64,000 bases of DNA from Lotus japonicus. Taxonomy: Eukaryota > Streptophyta > Magnoliopsida > Fabales > Fabaceae. The notes below the pieces were generated by a model. The model had not been told where the DNA came from. It worked only from the letters and a program-made list of their open reading frames with translations, and did no database searches. Of the stretch, positions 48,561-59,500 are shown one piece after another. Location: positions 191,001 to 255,000 of the forward strand of contig NC_080045.1 in assembly GCF_012489685.1 (NCBI RefSeq). Direction: 5' to 3'. The position numbers and the translations under genes were made by a program. Within the stretch, counting starts at the first letter, position 1. Each line of letters begins with the position of its first letter.

Positions 48561-48603
48561 CGACGATCCCCCCGTGCATCGCACGGATCACTCATAAAGC
48601 TAA

Positions 48604-49583
48604 TGTTCATTAAAAACATAACGGTTAAAAAAATAATTAAATTAAAATTGAAATAAATCATTTAAATACAATTTAATCTATTTTTCTTTTGACTTAGTAA
48701 TTGAATGAATAATTGAGGTTGTGATAATAATATTTGAGTGTTATTAATCCTTTAATCTTCCACTAATGCCAAGTGATAAAATTTCCAAGCAATTTTTTAT
48801 TATCTTTATAATAAACTTATACTAATTTCTTTTTCTTTTTCTCTATAGATTGAAATTATAATTTCTTTTGGGAGATGCATAAAAAGGAGAAATTTGCATG
48901 ACCTTTTGCATGACTCCCTACACTCTATTATTTGGTGTATTATTGTTTTGTACTAAAACATTATGGATGGCTATAGAGAAAAAGAACTACCTACACTCTA
49001 AATTCGCATGACCTTTTGCATGACTCCCTGCACTCTAAATTCGCATGACCTTTTAGTTCAAGATTCTTCTTTTAGTAAATCTATGAAAATAACTAAGAAT
49101 ATGAAGAAAAAAATACACATTATAAATAAAAATGAATATCTCCGTGTATTTCACGGGTCACAATATTAGAACTTGAATTAAAACTTCTCGAGTCAAAATA
49201 TGTTTATATTTTCCAAAAAAAATTTCTTCTGTTTTTGTGCTCAATCAACAATTATTCTATATGAAAATTATTGTGACCTAAAAAAAAATTAAAAACACTT
49301 TCTTTTTGGGTAGGACGTCTTTCTTTTAAGGAAATCATGTTCGAGTCGAGAACATCCATATCACCGTGAGGTTATATCTTTTAGGGGAAAGTTTCTTTCA
49401 TTCCACATGAAACAAAAAATAAAAATCTATATGAAAATGACCTAAATGCACATCAAATTCACCTCACATAATTTGCCTAGCTTAAAACTCTCATGTATTG
49501 TTATTTTTTCTCTTTTTTTTTTACTCTCTTTTATTTCTTAGATTTCTTTTCATATGTTTATTGTTTGACATAAATAAGGATGA
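48604..49583. other. AT-rich stretch with short tandem repeats and a Helitron-like hairpin
   Basis: A unit containing GCATGACCTTTTGCATGACT occurs at about 48896, 49005 and, partially, 49041. At 49143-49157 CCGTG-TATTT-CACGG resembles a decayed Helitron 3' hairpin, but no CTRR-T follows. Around 49350 ATGTTCGAGTCGAGAACATC resembles a tRNA B box. No gene is seen. Confidence 0.45.
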
Positions 49584-49862
49584 AAAGACACACACACAGA
49601 TATATACAAATGCAAAACTCAACAAAAAATAAATGAATTAGATTTAGACCAAAAGCTAAAAGATAGTCTAATTAGTGTTCTCATTAATAATGAAGACCCT
49701 CACTACTCTTCAGAATATGAATACGAAGGAGATGAAGACCAAGATGTAAACCTGGTCGAATACTCATCAGACTCTCATTCTTCTTCAGAAGAAGAAAGAG
49801 AATGTGTCAAAGATAGTTTAGGGTTCTGTGATTGTGCAGGATGCTTAGGACAAAATGTCAAC

Positions 49863-52229
49863 ATGCTAACACAAGATCAAACTATGAGTTTAATCTCTAT
49901 AATAGACAAAATGGAAGATTCTCCTTTGAGAGACGAATTCCTACAACAACTAAATCTTTTAGTCAAAAAGGAAGAAACCTTAAAAAAAGATATTAGCCCT
50001 CCAATAAATAGTATGAATGAGATTTTCAATAGATTTCGGCCTAAGCCAACAATAACCTTATCAGATCTTCAAGAAGAAGTGAAAACATTAAAAGAAGAAA
50101 TTAATCAACTAAAACAAAATGATCTTAGCTTAGAATTTAGATTAATGGAACTAGCCGGAATAAAGATTATTGAAACCCAAGAAACTTTAGCTAGTGTTTC
50201 AGGACTAAAACAAATTCATGATAAAGATAATGAAGAACCAAATGAAAATTACCTTAATCTCCTTAATATAGTTATAACTCATAAATGGCATTCTGAAATA
50301 ACCCTAGTCATTAATGATTTTCGAATCAATATAATAGCCTTAATTGATAGTGGCACAGATGTCAATTGTATTCAAGAAGGATTAGTTCCTACTCAATTTT
50401 ATGAGAAAACTAAGGAAGGAGTCAATAGTGCAAATGGATCCAAAATGAACATTCAATACAAACTATCAAATGCCAAGATTTGCAAAAGCCAAATCTGTTT
50501 TAGATCGTCATTTGTACTAGTCAAAAATATGACAGAAAAGATTATCTTAGGAACTCCATTCATCTGCCTATTATATCCTATTGATAAAATAGATGAAAAA
50601 GGAATAGTTACAACAGTCTTAGGAAAGACTATTACTTTTCCATTTATAAAGCCTCCTCAGGTAAAAGAATTAAATTTATTAAAAGAAATCTCCACCTCCA
50701 AAATAAATATGATCTCTAGAAAAAAGAATCATATTAATTCTTTACAAAAGGAAATAAAATACTACAAAATAGAGGAACAACTCAAGAGATCTAATATTCA
50801 AAAGATTATTAAGGATTTTCAAGACCAAATAGAAAAGGATCTATGTGATCTAAATGCCATGGCCTTTCATCATAGAAAGATACATACCATAGCATTACCA
50901 TATATAGATGGGTTTAATGAGAAAGACATCCCTACCAAAGCCCGGCCCATTCAAATGAATGAACAATATTTAAAATATTGTAGAGAAGAAATTGGAGAAT
51001 ATCTTAATAAGGGCCTGATCTGCCATTCCAAATCTCCTTGGAGTTGCACAGGGTTCTATGTCATGAATGCTTCTGAGTTAGAAAGAGGAGCCCCTAGATT
51101 AGTCATTAATTACAAACCCTTAAACAAAGTATTAAAATGGATAAGATATCCATTACCTAATAAAACAGATCTCATTAAAAGATTACATAAAGCAACAATA
51201 TTCTCAAAATTTGATATGAAGTCAGGATATTATCAAATTTCGGTGAAGGAGGAGGATAGATATAAAACCGCCTTTGTCGTTCCTTTTGGTCATTATGAAT
51301 GGAATGTAATGCCACAAGGTTTGAAAAATGCGCCTAGTGAATATCAAAACATCATGAATGATATATTTTATCCATACATGGATTTCACCATTGTATATCT
51401 AGATGATGTCTTAGTATTCTCAAAAGGTATAGATCAGCACGTTCAACATTTAGAAAAATTTATAGAAATCATTAAGAAAAATGGATTAGTAGTTTTAGCA
51501 AAAAAGATGAAAATCTTTGAAACCAAAACCAGATTTTTAGGTTATGAAATTCATCAAGGACAAATTACCCCAATACAAAGATCATTAGAGTTCGCAAAAA
51601 ACTTTCCAAATGAATTAAAAGAGAAAACTCAATTACAGAGATTTCTAGGTTGTGTTAATTATGTAGCAGATTTTATCCCCAACATAAGGATAATTTGTGC
51701 CCCTTTGTTCAAAAGACTTAGGAAAAACTCCCCGCCATGGTCTGAAGAAATGAGCCATAGTGTTAGGGAAGTTAAGAAATTAGTTCAAAGTCTACCCTGT
51801 TTAGGAATACCAGATCCAGATGCCTCATTAATTATAGAAACAGATGCATCAGAATTAGGATATGGAGGGATACTTAAGCAGGTAAAACCTCAGTCTTCAA
51901 AAGAGCAAATAGTTAGGTACCATTCAGGTATCTGGCACCCAGCTCAACAGAAATATTCCACAATCAAGAAAGAAATTCTTTCAATAGTCCTATGTGTTCA
52001 AAAATTTCAAGATGATGTTTTCAATAAAAGATTTTTGATAAAAACTGATTGCAAAGCAGCACCTTCAGTTTTACAAAAAGATGTTCAAAACCTAGTTTCA
52101 AAACATATTTTTGCTAGATGGCAATCTTTACTTTCCTGCTTTGATTTTGAAATAACTCATATCAAAGGAGATAGTAACTCCCTCCCAGATTTTCTAACAA
52201 GAGAATTTTTACAGGGTAAACATGAGTGA
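49863..52229 (+). pseudogene. Pararetroviral polyprotein fragment: aspartic protease, reverse transcriptase, RNase H
   Basis: A 788-codon open frame, which stays open upstream to 49584 without a clear start. An acidic, Ser/Glu-rich segment and a CDCAGC motif lie before the first ATG. A predicted coiled-coil (about residues 65-90) precedes the protease motif DSGTD at residues 163-167. The reverse transcriptase has its YLDD box at residues 512-515, and the RNase H shows ETDASE (Asp 661) and KTDCKA (Asp 729). The frame ends just after RNase H with no integrase, as in Caulimoviridae. The next ORF overlaps the end by eight bases. The catalytic residues are kept although the upstream structural region is lost. 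It was probably deposited by illegitimate integration; expression cannot be judged. Confidence 0.85.
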
Positions 52230-53300
52230 AAAGCCCAAGTCAAAAGATCAATACGGACCCCCACTGGGTTCTTCTTCAACATCCAAAGACAAAGCACTTG
52301 CAATAACTCCTCTCAAGAGTGCTGGATCATCCGTACCAGCCACCCCGTCAAAATCCTCTCCAAGACTTACCACCTCACAAATTGTCAAAACACCTCCTCA
52401 AAATCAAAAAGCTCCATTAGTCCCACTGACTAATAAATATAACTTATTAACTCAACCCTCTTCAAAATCTTCTGTCAAACCTGAGTCAACAGAATATTTA
52501 GAAAAGCCAGAAGGCTTGCCATCTCTCGTCATAGAAAAAGAGTATTTCCATTTATATCCCAAAGAGATAGCTACCCAATTATTTCCTCCCAACTTTCAAT
52601 ATGTCCCAGGACATCCCAAAAAGACCCGACTTTTTTATGAGTTTATCCTCGTTGATTCTGACTCAATAGAGGTTACTCATAATCCTGACAAACAAGGAGA
52701 GATAGCCTTTTCAAAAATCAAAATCATCAAAGTTCTTTCAGCACAAGACTGGAATGCCCCTCTTCATTACTTCAAAAACTTTTCTAGGAAGTTTGACCCC
52801 CTAGTTATAATTACTATGACTACACAGATGCTTGGTATAAAGCCCTGTATCTTAGACCCTTTCAACACTCTTGGTTTATATGGTTTCAAAAAGGGATTTC
52901 CCTGAAATTCCCACAATGGTTCAAAGTCTGGTTCTATCAAGTAGGTCTGGATGAATCAATTTTTCCTGAAGAAGTTAAGCCTTTATTCAAATATTTTGTT
53001 CAAAGGACCAACTTCGTTATGGAGGAACAGCTCCTTGTGTTCGCAGCTTCTCAAGCCATCTCATGGATATTAACTTGGGACTGGAGATCTGTCCAAATCC
53101 TTGATGATACAGAATTATACCAACTTTATCGAATCTTCAGGATAAAGTGGTGGGCAAAGTTCAATATTTCATTAATACAACAAACCAAAATTGAAGCATG
53201 GATAAAAACCTATCAGCTTACTCAAAAAAGCAAGAAGCAATTATCCGCCTCTCTGGCTCCCTGTCTCTCTCAAGAAGCCTTATTTCTTCAAGAAAAATAA
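52222..53300 (+). pseudogene. Second pararetroviral ORF, unknown function, frame-broken
   Basis: The first part (52222-52905) opens with a Ser/Pro/Lys-rich disordered segment of about 85 residues, then a globular part including FPPNFQYVPGHPKKTRLF. Coding character then moves to another frame around 52.80-52.81 kb and continues to a stop at 53298-53300 (YDYTDAWYKALYLRPF and FPQWFKVWFYQVG lie in the second part). A single small indel is the simplest cause. Its ATG overlaps the stop of the polymerase frame, a compact arrangement expected of pararetroviral transcripts. I recall similar W/F-rich ORFs in other endogenous caulimovirid copies but know no function. Confidence 0.65.
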
Positions 53301-53306
53301 AAAATC

Positions 53307-53489
53307 ATGGCAGAACTAGCCTCAGCCAGCTCGCCAGTAGAATTTCAAAAAAGATTAGACATGATATCAGTATCAGGAAGTCAGAAATCCGATTCATCAG
53401 CTGAAGACACTTCATCAGCCAAAATGGAAAATCATCTTCAAGATAATGAGGATGACTGTTTTGGAATCAGTTATCATCCATTCAATTAA
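53307..53489 (+). CDS. Small acidic ORF at the end of the pararetrovirus
   Basis: Sixty codons starting MAELASASSPVEFQ, six bases after the previous stop and ending before the control region. It is Ser/Asp/Glu-rich with no recognised domain. It may be a genuine third viral ORF or the remains of a longer one. Confidence 0.4.
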   Translation: MAELASASSPVEFQKRLDMISVSGSQKSDSSAEDTSSAKMENHLQDNEDDCFGISYHPFN

Positions 53490-53689
53490 TCGGCCCCTGG
53501 TTTCCGATACAAAAGGACAAAAAGATCAACATCAAAACTCCTCATTATGGCAGACAAAGAATCTGCTGCTTTTATCATAATCTACTGCTTTTATCATGTA
53601 ACCCTAGTTGCTTTTGTAAACCATAGTTACTTTCTTAAAAGTAATCATGGTCAGAATAACCTTAGTTACTTTCAAAAACCAGAGTTACT

Positions 53690-53840
53690 TTTACAAGTAA
53701 TCATGGTTAGTTTAATGTGTATAAATAGGCCTCATAGAGCTGAAGAGAAGGCATCGGGTTTTTGACCTACCTTTCTCTCTTTCTCTCTCTCTTTCCACTA
53801 ATATGCTTGTGATTTCTGAAGTTCTTCTTTGAATAAAAGC
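53690..53840 (+). promoter_or_regulatory. 35S-like promoter and polyadenylation region of the pararetrovirus
   Basis: TATAAATAGG (53721-53730) is followed by a leader containing repeated TCTCTCTTTC and then TGAATAAAAGCTTGTTTC at 53829-53846. The order TATA, CT-rich leader and AATAAA within about 110 bp matches the arrangement of caulimovirus large intergenic regions. Upstream are several imperfect AGTTACTTT words (53620-53700). Confidence 0.6.
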
Positions 53841-53912
53841 TTGTTTCTGTAAGTACTCTGAGTTTTTCATATTTCATATAATTGCAAAATGTTTTTTATT
53901 TTCCGCAGAATC

Positions 53913-53937
53913 TGGTATATATATATATATATATATA
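53913..53937. repeat. (TA)n tract at the pararetrovirus border
   Basis: Eleven or more TA units begin within the TGGTA word at the right end of the viral sequence. Confidence 0.9.
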
Positions 53938-55214
53938 ATAAATTCTTTTTTGCAAGAGAAAAACAAACACATTTATCGTGAAAAAAATACTTACAAACTA
54001 ATATTTTCTTATATCCAAAATTAAATTTTATCATTTATTAATCGAAAAATTATCTTTGACCACTGTTAAAAAGTACTCCACACACCCTTATTAATACCAA
54101 CCGCCCTAATATATAGGGGTAGTGAAAATGTAACACACTTTTAAGTGTGGTACACATTGAGGGATGATAATGATAGGTGCGGGTGATATTAATATCAATG
54201 TCCATTATCTTTTAATACATATAACAACAATAACACGTATTTTAAAATTTTCCGCAATAAAAAAATGAAAAGTAAAAAATACTAGTATTATATAATTGCA
54301 AAAGAAAAAAAACATTGACAGTGAATATAACAAAACAACTCTAACTGTACCGTTACATGTGCTATAAGATCAGAAATAACAAACCTTTGAACCAAAGATA
54401 TTTTTGAAGAAGATTAATGAAAAAAAAACATAGAACATTGTGGATTAGAAAAAAAAAGAAAAAAAAAATCTCAATTGTCAAGATGAAGGTATATAAGGAA
54501 CAAACCTTTGGTCATTGCATGTTAATGGGGAAAAGATGAGCAACGAAGATAACTTTTTTCTTCATGTTATGAGAGAAAAAAATATATACAATCATGTATT
54601 AAATAGGATAAGAAATTAAATAGGGTGATAGATGATCATCTGTTGAAAAAACTTACTCAATAGAAGATGAACACCGACACCTAAATCTCTTCTCCCTCTT
54701 TTGGTATGACCCGTTTTTTTTCTTCCTCACATTGTGTATTGTACACTTTTGTGCTTGACACAATTTATAGCACTCTTATAAAAAAATTGATATCGTTGTC
54801 AATCTAAATTTTTTTTGTCTTAAATTACTATAATTAAATTATATGTACACAATTTATAGCATCATAACAAAAAAAAAATTAAAACTCATGGTCAATTTAA
54901 AAGATTTTATCTGAAATTACTATAATTAAAGACATGAGAAGTTTATTTTGATAAAAAATCATGTTCATCTATTATCTATATCTAAAAAAAATCTTCTTTT
55001 AGTATAATGAGATCATTACACAAAATACACAAAGGGAATGAAAAATAAAACGACTCCAATTATTTTTAATATTTTCAAATGTGATATTTTTATGTATCTT
55101 TTTTATTTATTTTGTGATTTTTGAATATGTGTTTTAATGTTAATAATATATTAAAATTAATATTTCAAAACGATGTGGGAATGCTACGTGACAAAACCTT
55201 CCTTTAGTATATTA
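53938..55214. other. AT-rich intergenic stretch, no gene
   Basis: Low-complexity AT-rich DNA between the viral copy and the Helitron 3' end. No ORF, RNA gene or transposon end is supported. Confidence 0.5.
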
Positions 55215-56376
55215 CTAGTACTTATACCCGTGCAAATGCACGGGTCTTATAGAATAATTGGAGATAATGTTATTTATTTTATTAGGTGATGGTAAAACTT
55301 GGATTCTGATTTTGTTTCTTGGCTAAAGTAAAATTTAATTGTGTAATTTCAAGCATGTTATCGTTTGCCATTGGTAACTTGATATAAGTTACTCTATTGA
55401 AGAAGGAATTATTTTAATCAAGATAAAGTCAAAGTCTTTTGTTGAGATATCATGAATAAAGAAAAAGCAAATTTTAAGAATGGACTCCAAAATAAGATGC
55501 CAATCATTTAGGAGAGTTATACTTTATCTAACCATTTTGGGCTAATTAATTTTTGACCTGTAAGTAATTAGTAAGATTTGTTAATAAAATGATAATGTGT
55601 AAGATGTAATATAATTCTTAAGAAAAGGTAAGTAATATATTAGAAATTTTGTATAACACTCCAGATAGAGTAGTACAAAAATGACAAGGGGTGTAACTCA
55701 GGTGCCCAGGTACAGAATGAATAAAAAGGCTAAAGGAAAGCATACAATCAGGAAAAAAGAGAAAAATATAAACAGCAAAAAAAAAAAAGCAGTGGAAATG
55801 CTCCTGGAGAAAATAGGATAGTCATGGTTTGTCAGAAACATGAAGCCGAGTTGCCAAATAATAAACAATGCAACCAGTAACTTCTGTGTTCTCCTTATTG
55901 GTACTTGAATCCTGTGATTACATTGGAAACAAATAATTATTATTAATAATTTATAACAATGGAATTTGTCTAAATTTGTAAAATGCAGAACATACAAATA
56001 CAGTACAGTAGGCACTTCATGGTGTAGTAAATTAAGCAATATATATCATTTTGGCATTTGTGATAAATATGATTATCTATTTATTAGAAAGTAAAAGAGA
56101 ATTATTGATTATCATACATAACATGAGAACAACACCCTCATATTAGGAAAAGCAAGTAAACTAAAGACAGAGCACATCATTCAACTCACATAATTATAAC
56201 TATGTTTGGTATAATTTCCTACGAAGCTGTGGACTAATAGTGCTTACTGGAATTTGTTCATTTTACCCTTACTCATGTTGTGGGATCATTGAAAATTTAT
56301 AAAAAACTATTTTTCAAGAGATAATATGGCAATGTTATATCTATTGTTATTTAAATGTAGTTCTATCATTTTGTAG

Positions 56377-57060
56377 GTGAAACTTTCTGAGAATACTTTT
56401 TCACTTGAAATAGCATGACAGAAGGCAGTGGAACTTACATCTAAGGTTAATGAATATAAAAAGCTAAAACAAAAGTTTGAAAATGACATATTATAGATTT
56501 GGAATAACTAATACTGAATTAATGTTTCTACCACTAATGGAAGACAATCCATTATTTTTTCCACCTATTCTTGTTTTTTATATTTATTATAGCATCTAAT
56601 TGCTATTAGGTTCAGGGATATAGTTCTAATTTAAAAGATCATAAAGGATTCCCTGATGACTGTGATATAACTGAGCCTTGCAGGAGTGAGGTGTCTGAGG
56701 TGATTTTTTTTCCCCATATGCTATTCTGATCAACCTTCACTATTTCTGTATCATATTCTTTGACAGAAGCATTATATGAGAATCTTAAAAGACTTATAAT
56801 CTTGTTTGTGGTTTATCACTATTGTTTTCTTATGAAGATCAGATCTCATTGTTTCTAGATTGATTCAGAAGAGGTATCTTTATTGTCTATATAGATTTGG
56901 AACACTCAGCTGTTTTTTTTATTTGACATAACTTCCATCAAATTTTAGATTTTAGATTTTATTTTGATGGTGGATTTGGTTGAATTCTTCACGTTTATTA
57001 GGAAATAAGGCAGTTGAAGGAGAAGATTAGGGTACTAACATGGGAACTTGTAAAGACCAA
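56377..57060 (+). pseudogene. Captured coiled-coil gene fragment in the Helitron 3' region
   Basis: Three plus-strand blocks with acceptor-like borders: one starting at 56377 (VKLSENTFSLEIA, a stop, then KAVELTSKVNEYKKLKQKF), one at about 56611-56700 (SSNLKDHKGFPDDCDIT) and one starting at about 57001 (EIRQLKEKIRVLTWELVK). Two are heptad-like coiled coils. Introns appear retained, so genomic DNA was captured. The parent gene is not recognised; a kinesin or other coiled-coil protein is possible. The orientation is opposite to the Helitron genes. Confidence 0.45.
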
Positions 57061-57612
57061 AAGTGTATTGCACACAAATAAATGAATGTTTATAAAATAC
57101 ATTGCAACATATACATTGTAAGAGATAATAACGATCAAAAGATTAAAAAAAGTCCCTTATATAACGTATGTCCAGTTGGTATTGGCCAATTGTATAGGAT
57201 TCCATCATAATGAAAAAGATAATGAACTAAAACTCTTAAGATCTGGACAACTATATACTGGCATTAGTAAACAGTTCAATATAACACATAATGAATTCTG
57301 AAATGTCAAACTTACTCAGTTAATAAATCATCCCACATTTTTAGCATATAATACAGAATAAGAGAAATCAGATTTAGCATTTGAGGGGTAAATTGAACTT
57401 GTATCAACTTACAAATATAAAGTTGAATAAGAAAAATGTTTAGGTGATAGTATTGGCAACAATATCTAAATATGGAACTAAATAACACAGGAAAAAGACA
57501 GCATCCTCCAAATGAGTATCTCTAAAATTTAATTGATACCACAATATGCAGAATATAACAATCAAATAGAATGTAGTCGGTGTTTGGAATAAAAGAGATG
57601 TTAAAGGTTACC

Positions 57613-59273
57613 TCATATGTTCTGAAATACTTCTCTATAAACAACATTTTTTGTTGATTTGCTTATTTTTTCGTTGTCGTCTAAAATAAGGATTTTTAAT
57701 CCTTTTCTGCTTTTGACTCTTGAAATGGCGACATAGAATTGACCATGAGTGAAAACTGGTCTAGGTAGGTACAAACCAACATGACTTAGAGATTGTCCTT
57801 GACTTTTGTTGATTGTCATTGCAAAACAAATTGTGAAGGGAAATTGTCTTCTTTGGAATTTGAATGGAAGACCAGAATCTTGGGGAATTAAGTCCATCCT
57901 TGAAATGAAAACCTTTTCACCTTTGTTTCTTCCAGTTACAACAATGGCACCGATGACATTATCTCTCAAATGTTTGACAATAAGCCGAGTTCCATTGCAT
58001 AAACCTGAGGACTGGTCAATGTTTCTAAGCAGCATGACTGGAACACCAACCTTAAGTGCTAAATTGTGATTTGGAAGTCCTGAACATTTCACTTCATTAA
58101 GGAATTCTGTGGTTATCCAATCTGCTTCAAAGTTCTTATCTTCATCTGATTTGCAGGGAGTATCACAACTAAGATATTGTCTTTCATTTCCTTCAATTTT
58201 GGACAGTATATATTGATTAACTTTTTCAACTGATTCACATGTAGGTGCCAAAATAGCTCTTTGCTCCCAAAAATTAGGATTTGACATATTTAGAGATAGA
58301 TTAGGATATACAAAATCAATTAGTTGAAGCAAAGGATCTTCTGAATTGTTAATCAAAAGATCTTTAGGAACTTCAATGTTTATTTCTCCATCGTCGTTCA
58401 TATTAGAATCACCATTTCCTATCTTCATAATCCAGTCAGAAAAATGCTTGATTTCATCCTGATATTGTTGTTCCTTTAAGCTTTGTAATCTCATATTTTT
58501 AGTCAAGGAAAGTACTTTGCAATGCCTCCATAAATATGATGAATTTACTGTTGCTGAAACAATATCTTGTCTACTGCCTTTCTGAATAACAGGAAGTATT
58601 TGGCGAAAATCTCCTCCCAAGACAATTGTTTTACCTCCAAATGGTCTTTTAGCATTTTCTTTATTTTCCAAAGACATTATATCCCTTAGTGTCCTGTCTA
58701 GAGCTTCGAAGCAAAATTTATTCATCATTGGTGCTTCATCCCAAATAATCAAGGAACTCTGGCGTAGCAAATTTGCTTTCAAACTTCCTTGTTTAATTTT
58801 ACATGTTGAGTGCTCATTAAGATTCAAGGGAAGTGAGAACCTTGAATGTGCAGTCCTACCACCAGGGAGAAGTAATGATGCAATTCCACTTGAGGCTGCA
58901 TTTAGCACAATTTTTCCCATTGAACGAAGTCCTGCAGATAAAGTCTTCCAAATATGTGTTTTCCCTGTCCCACCGTAGCCATAGACAAAGAAAAATGTTC
59001 CTTTAAAGTCTGATACTGACTTTATTACTTCATCATGAACATTTCTTTGTTCCAAAGTCAATGAATTAATCAAGTCTTCATACAAAATACGCATCTCCTC
59101 TTTGTTGTATGACATTTCTTCAACTATTAACTGGTTTTCAAAGATGTCGTCATCTGGTGGTTGATAGTTAGTGAAGCCTGAACAATCTGCCAACCTTTTA
59201 CCATTTCTCTGCAAAAGTTTGTCAATTTCTTTGAGGCACAATTTTTGAAGATCATCATCTTCAATATTTAGTG
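57613..59273 (-). pseudogene. Helitron helicase domain exon (PIF1-like, SF1B)
   Basis: The last exon of the Rep-Hel gene; its acceptor lies at 59274 and its stop at 57613. Counting from its internal Met at 59241, Walker A is GYGGTGKT at residues 88-95. It is followed by Walker B IIWDEAPM, motif III GGDFRQILPV, NMRLQ, LAPTCESVEKVNQ, the NKSQGQSL motif and the C-terminal FYVAISRVKSRKGLKIL. All superfamily 1 motifs of PIF1-type helicases are present and the exon has no stop, so this part looks intact. In Helitrons the helicase unwinds donor DNA after nicking by the HUH Rep domain. The whole gene is counted as broken because of two upstream nonsense codons. Confidence 0.92.
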
Positions 59274-59500
59274 CTGCAAAGTAATAATCCTTTAAATTAA
59301 TAACTTCTAAAATTGCAAGTAAAATTATATATTGGGTTCATCTTAATTTTAAATATATTAAATCAGTATGCAAATGAAAAGCATGGTTGATGTCAATGAA
59401 ATAATGTATACAATTTCAAAAAATTGATGGAAAATCTGCATATAATATAAGGCATGTATTGAAGAGTTTGATATTGTAAAAGAAAATGTGTTAGTCTTAC

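Larger units (their letters stand above)
43515..48603 (+). mobile_element. Non-autonomous Helitron with captured fragments
   Basis: The 5' end TCTATACTATATATAAAAGC, preceded by A, is the widespread plant Helitron start. The proposed 3' end is hairpin CCGTGC-ATC-GCACGG (48572-48586) followed by CTAA and T at 48600-48604. The spacing of 13-17 bases from hairpin to end is longer than in the other copies here, and the start is blurred by the TCTA repeat, so both ends are provisional. It contains a PPR-like fragment near 44.1 kb and a SIRE-like solo LTR near 44.6-45.6 kb. No Rep or helicase is seen. Confidence 0.65.
49584..53912 (+). mobile_element. Endogenous pararetrovirus (Caulimoviridae-like), broken
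   Basis: A protease-RT-RNase H frame is followed by at least two further ORFs and then by a 35S-like control region: TATA box TATAAATAGG near 53722, pyrimidine-rich leader, AATAAA at 53833. There is no integrase, no LTR pair and no target duplication, which argues against Ty3/Gypsy. Movement and coat protein regions, expected upstream of the protease, are not present, so the copy is truncated or rearranged. The right border is TCTGGTA merging into a (TA)n tract; TGGTA is the start of the usual Met-tRNA primer site. The copy has frame breaks and is judged unable to make a virus. Confidence 0.8.

Noticed and set aside
49584..53912. Ty3/Gypsy LTR retrotransposon
   Set aside because: No integrase follows RNase H, no LTR pair or target duplication was found, and the region after the ORFs has TATA, CT-rich leader and AATAAA in pararetroviral order.
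57613..59241. Host PIF1 DNA-repair helicase gene
   Set aside because: It is spliced to upstream Helitron Rep motifs (HUH and two-tyrosine) and lies on the same strand as a canonical Helitron 3' end.
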